DNA from: Pelagophyceae sp. CCMP2097
Lineage: Eukaryota > Sar > Pelagophyceae
Reading direction: 5' to 3'
NCBI GenBank assembly: GCA_026770575.1
Contig: MU657270.1
Location: 1-43,747 of the forward strand
Length of the DNA stretch: 43,747 bases
Position 1 is the first letter of the stretch, and every line of letters starts with the position of its first letter. Positions 41,227-43,747 of the stretch are shown here, one piece after another. The notes under the pieces are model-generated. The model did not search any database and had not been told where the DNA came from. It saw only the letters and a list, made by a program, of their open reading frames with translations. A program made the position numbers and the translations under genes.

Positions 41227-41320
41227 CTGTGTGTGAAAAGAAACGCCTAAAACATTTCAACTTGCGCCGACTTCTTCTTCAATTACCGTGACGCGGAGGT
41301 TAAATCGCTATTTTAAAGTA

Positions 41321-41362
41321 TCTCTCTTACCGGGATATAAATAAAACCCCTCATGCCTCATC
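41321..41362 (+). repeat. Dispersed 42-bp repeat with TATAAATAAA core, copy 2
   Basis: Matches 9708-9749 at 38 of 42 positions. Here it lies upstream of a plus-strand gene in an orientation in which TATAAATAAA could act as a core promoter element. Confidence 0.75.
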
Positions 41363-41672
41363 TTGGCAAGGCACAGAGCACGACGTCTGCGCGAGTCGTC
41401 GGCGCAGCCGTCGGGACGGGGGATCATAGTATATCCTGGGGGGCACGGACCGATCCCTACCCCGGAAACGAAGTGTTGGGAAGATCCAAGTGCCTCACTT
41501 GGAATTTGACGGCTTCACTTCGGATCAGAATCCGGGACTCCGTCCAACCGATTCTGGCTTCAGCATAGTAGCTTCTCTCGCTTCACAGGCTCCCCGCGTT
41601 GGGCTCGGCCGCGGCGCCTTTGGTCGCCCTTTTCCCCGCCGCTCCACCACCTCTGCGCGGCACGCGCTTGTC

Positions 41673-42310
41673 ATGCCGCACAAGCGCAAGGCCGAGGCAG
41701 TCGAGGCGCCGTGCGAGCCGCAATGCGAGGCGCCGATTGAGGCGCCGTTTTCGCTTTTGGCGGCGTCGGCCGCCGGCGGCGCCGCGTTCGAGCTGTCCGC
41801 CGCCGACGCCGGCAAGTCGCAGTACCTGCGCGAGAAGATTTCGCGCGGCGCGCGCTTCGCCGAGCTGGCCTTTGGCGTCCGCGTCGTCGACCGCGTGCAC
41901 CGCTTCCTCACGCACGCCAGCGCCGAGGCCGCCGACGCCGACGCGCAGGCGCGCACCCGGCGTCCTGCCAAAAGGCCGAAAGGCCGCGCGGCGCGTCTTC
42001 GCCGCGCGAAACGCGCCGGAGGGCCGCGCAGGCGCCCGAGAGACGCGCGGCCGCGGCCCCTCGCGACGGCCGCTCCGCAGGTGCCGCAGTGGACCAGCAT
42101 CCTCCTCGACCTGCCCGTCGTTGAGCTCCTCGACCTCTGCCAGGCCGCCGCCCTGCTCGGGCTCCAGCCGTACCCGACTCGCGGCGGCGTCCCGCTCCCG
42201 CGGCGCCCGACGGCGCGCCGGCGGGCCCGCGCGGCCCCGGCGTGCGGCGGCCGACCCCCGCGCGCGTAGGCTCTGCAAGGCCGTCATCGAGCAGTGCGTC
42301 GGCGCCCGCG
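41673..42310 (+). CDS. Skp1-like (BTB/POZ-fold) protein, 3' end uncertain
   Basis: Possible SCF-ligase adaptor. Exon 1 (41673-41948) encodes MPHKRKAEAVE and an N-terminal Skp1-type segment (GGAAFELSAADAGKSQYLRE). Exon 2 (42081-42169) and exon 3 (from 42270) give WTSILLDLPVVELLDLCQAA, ALLGLQP and LCKAVIEQC, matching the helices of Skp1 that hold F-box proteins. Exon 1 to 2 appears to use a GC donor (CAG|GC); reading through instead adds 44 Arg-rich residues without a stop. Exon 3 continues open into the poly-G run, so the true end is unclear and the product may be truncated by assembly error. Confidence 0.6.
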
Positions 42311-42416
42311 ATGCGCCGCGGGCCCCGCGGACGGTCCGCTCATGGTCGCGGCTAGGCTCCGCCACTCGGCCCTCGCCTCGAGCACGCAGCAGGCGCGCGC
42401 GCGCCACCCGACCAAA

Positions 42417-42490
<74 letters not shown>
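42417..42490. repeat. Poly-G run of 74
   Basis: An uninterrupted run of 74 G. It follows the Skp1-like gene and precedes the first visible PAS exon. Such a long homopolymer is rare in genomic DNA; it may be a cloning or sequencing artefact joining non-adjacent sequence, or a real G-quadruplex tract. Confidence 0.95.
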
Positions 42491-42585
42491 CGGCCGGCGG
42501 CACCGCTTGCCCCGCCGCGGCGAAAGCGCCATGGCTGTGGCTCGGTCCCCGCGCACCATACGCGATTAGACAGTCGCACCTCTAG

Positions 42586-43747
42586 GATCTCGAGTCGTCG
42601 CGGCTCATCGAGTCGGCGAACGCGCCCATCTTCGGTGCGTCGGGTCGCACGACGCTGCGGCCGGACGGCGTGCGCTGCCGCGGAGCGCGTCGGCCGTGAT
42701 TACCCCACTCGCGAGTCGGCCTTTGCCGCGCGACGAATCGTCTCCGACGCGTCAGGCATCGACCGGCAAGGGCTTGTCAACGTGAGCCCTGCGCGCCGCC
42801 GCGGAGGATACGAAGCGGCCGTCCGCTCGGACTCGACGCAATTTGCGCCGCCGCACGACGGCCCATCTCCTCGGAAATAGGTCTGGAACCAATGCGCGTG
42901 CTCGCTCACGGGCTTCGCGACCGAGGAGGTCATGGGCAAGCGGCTCGTGGACTTCATCTTCGCCGGTGAGAGCGGCCCAGGCTCCCACGGATGGTCCCGG
43001 AGGGTGGGTTGCGCGACAAAGGCCCCTTCCGAGACTCGGTTCCAAATGTCCAAAGCACGTTGGGCCCACCCAGAGGGGATCGGGAGCGAGCGACGAACTG
43101 AATCATCACCGCGCGCCATAGATTTTCGGCAAGTCGTCGACTCGGTCTTCAAATCGGCGCTGAAAGGGGACGAAACCGCGAACTTGGAATTCCCGCTGCT
43201 GACAAAGACAGGTAAAACCTTTGGTGCCCTCTTCTGCTTCTGCCGCCGCCGCGGTTCCCCGAACTGATTGGAGACGTGCACGGGGGCTTGCAGCCCGCAG
43301 GGAGCTAACACTCGCAGGCGCGCGCATCGAAATTCTCCTCAACGCGACGCCGAGACGAGACACGAACAGCAGCATCATCGGCGTCGTCGGCATCGGCCAG
43401 GACATCACGGCGCGCATCGCGCAGGAGCAGGAGTACGCGCGTCTCATCGACACGGCCAACGCGCCCATCATCGGCATCGACGTCAACGGACACGTGAACG
43501 TCTGGAACCTTTGCGCGTCGAACCTGACGAGCTTCAAGAATGAAGAGGTCATGGGCAAGCATCTTGTCAACGTGTACATCACGGAGGACTACAAGGCGTC
43601 GGTGCAGGACGTCTTCGACAAGGCCTTGCGTGGCACAGAGACGGCCAACTTCGAGTTCCCGCTCGTGACCAAGCACGGCACTCGGGTCCAGGTTCTGCTC
43701 AACGCGACGACGCGGCGAGACGAGCAGGGCGAGGTCATCGGCGTCGT
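42586..43747 (+). CDS. Tandem PAS-domain protein, partial
   Basis: Sensor-type protein running off the right edge. Exons 42586-42634, 42756-42781, 42881-42965, 43122-43211 and 43318-43747+ stay in frame. Two PAS units are visible. Unit 1: RLIESANAPIFGIDRQG, VWNQCACSLTGFATEEVMG, ETANLEFPLLTKTG and GVVGIGQDITARIAQEQEYA. Unit 2: RLIDTANAPIIGIDVNG, VWNLCASNLTSFKNEEVMGK, ETANFEFPLVTKHG and the start of the next VIGV strand. The flavin-binding GRNCRFLQ motif of LOV domains is absent, so these are not aureochrome-type LOV domains. Unit 1 is split by four introns while unit 2 lies in one exon. The output domain and the 5' end are outside what is visible; the upstream side is obscured by the poly-G run. 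Confidence 0.88.

Larger units (their letters stand above)
41007..41672. other. Intergenic region with duplication and dispersed repeat
   Basis: No gene seen. Contains an imperfect 43-bp duplication (41113-41155, 41184-41226) and the second copy of the TATAAATAAA repeat (41321-41362), which lies about 310 bp upstream of the Skp1-like start. Confidence 0.6.

Noticed and set aside
42270..42585. Poly-glycine protein segment read through the G run
   Set aside because: The frame crosses the 74-G run and ends at the TAG that serves as the acceptor of the first PAS exon; it is more likely an artefact or intronic read-through.
42586..43747. LOV photoreceptor (aureochrome-type)
   Set aside because: The PAS units lack the flavin-binding Cys motif NCRFLQ.

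Overview
This is GC-rich nuclear DNA of a eukaryotic microalga. Genes are split by about 65 very short introns (roughly 40-220 bp). Genes lie on both strands, spacers are tiny, and Ala/Arg/Pro- and Asp-rich stretches are common. A thylakoid-lumen protein carries a presequence of the secondary-plastid kind (signal peptide ending AEAF, then a transit region). Together with tandem PAS, PARP-finger and ankyrin families, this points to a stramenopile alga, most likely a pelagophyte such as Aureococcus; that placement is inference. I re-spliced genes by eye, and in most multi-exon models the exon lengths sum to a whole number of codons with family motifs restored across junctions.

Layout. 1-2013: histidine-phosphatase gene lacking its first exon. 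2429-4753 (-): ankyrin/U-box protein. 5559-6423 (-): tandem zinc fingers plus a one-zinc RING-like domain. 6424-8452: AT-rich non-coding repeats. 8453-13968 (-): Nudix hydrolase, an unknown acidic protein, a PARP-finger/HhH protein and an arginine methyltransferase. 14158-16767 (-): 869-aa unknown. 17089-19570 (+): RRSTR-motif protein and secreted SET protein. 19675-21977 (-): coiled-coil protein. 22527-26640: AT-rich mobile-element cluster with an assembly gap, a decayed LINE-type reverse transcriptase carrying a PHD finger, inverted 390-bp arms and two MITE-like elements.

26910-29343 (+): thylakoid pentapeptide protein and a CPI1-type sterol enzyme. 29347-30110 (-): REX1-B-like DNA-repair protein, its stop 3 bp from the CPI1 stop. 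30323-31406 (-): AlkB dioxygenase. 31573-31852 (+): orphan terminal exon. 32020-32978 (-): divergent cyclophilin. 33200-35894 (+): secreted, probably GPI-anchored kelch-like protein. 36445-38848 (+): Ala-rich ORF and type II pantothenate kinase. 38976-39660 (-): VOC/glyoxalase protein. 39798-41006 (+): RanBP2-finger RNA-binding protein. 41673-~42300 (+): Skp1-like protein. 42417-42490: run of 74 G. 42586-end (+): tandem PAS protein, cut by the window edge.

The genes do not form one pathway. Recurrent themes are ubiquitin/protein turnover (U-box, RING-like, Skp1-like), DNA repair or nicked-DNA binding (PARP-finger/HhH, REX1-B, AlkB) and methylation (PRMT, SET). The points most worth following are the PHD finger inside the retroelement polyprotein, the PARP-type finger that keeps one of four zinc ligands, apparent GC-AG introns, and the poly-G run at a gene boundary.
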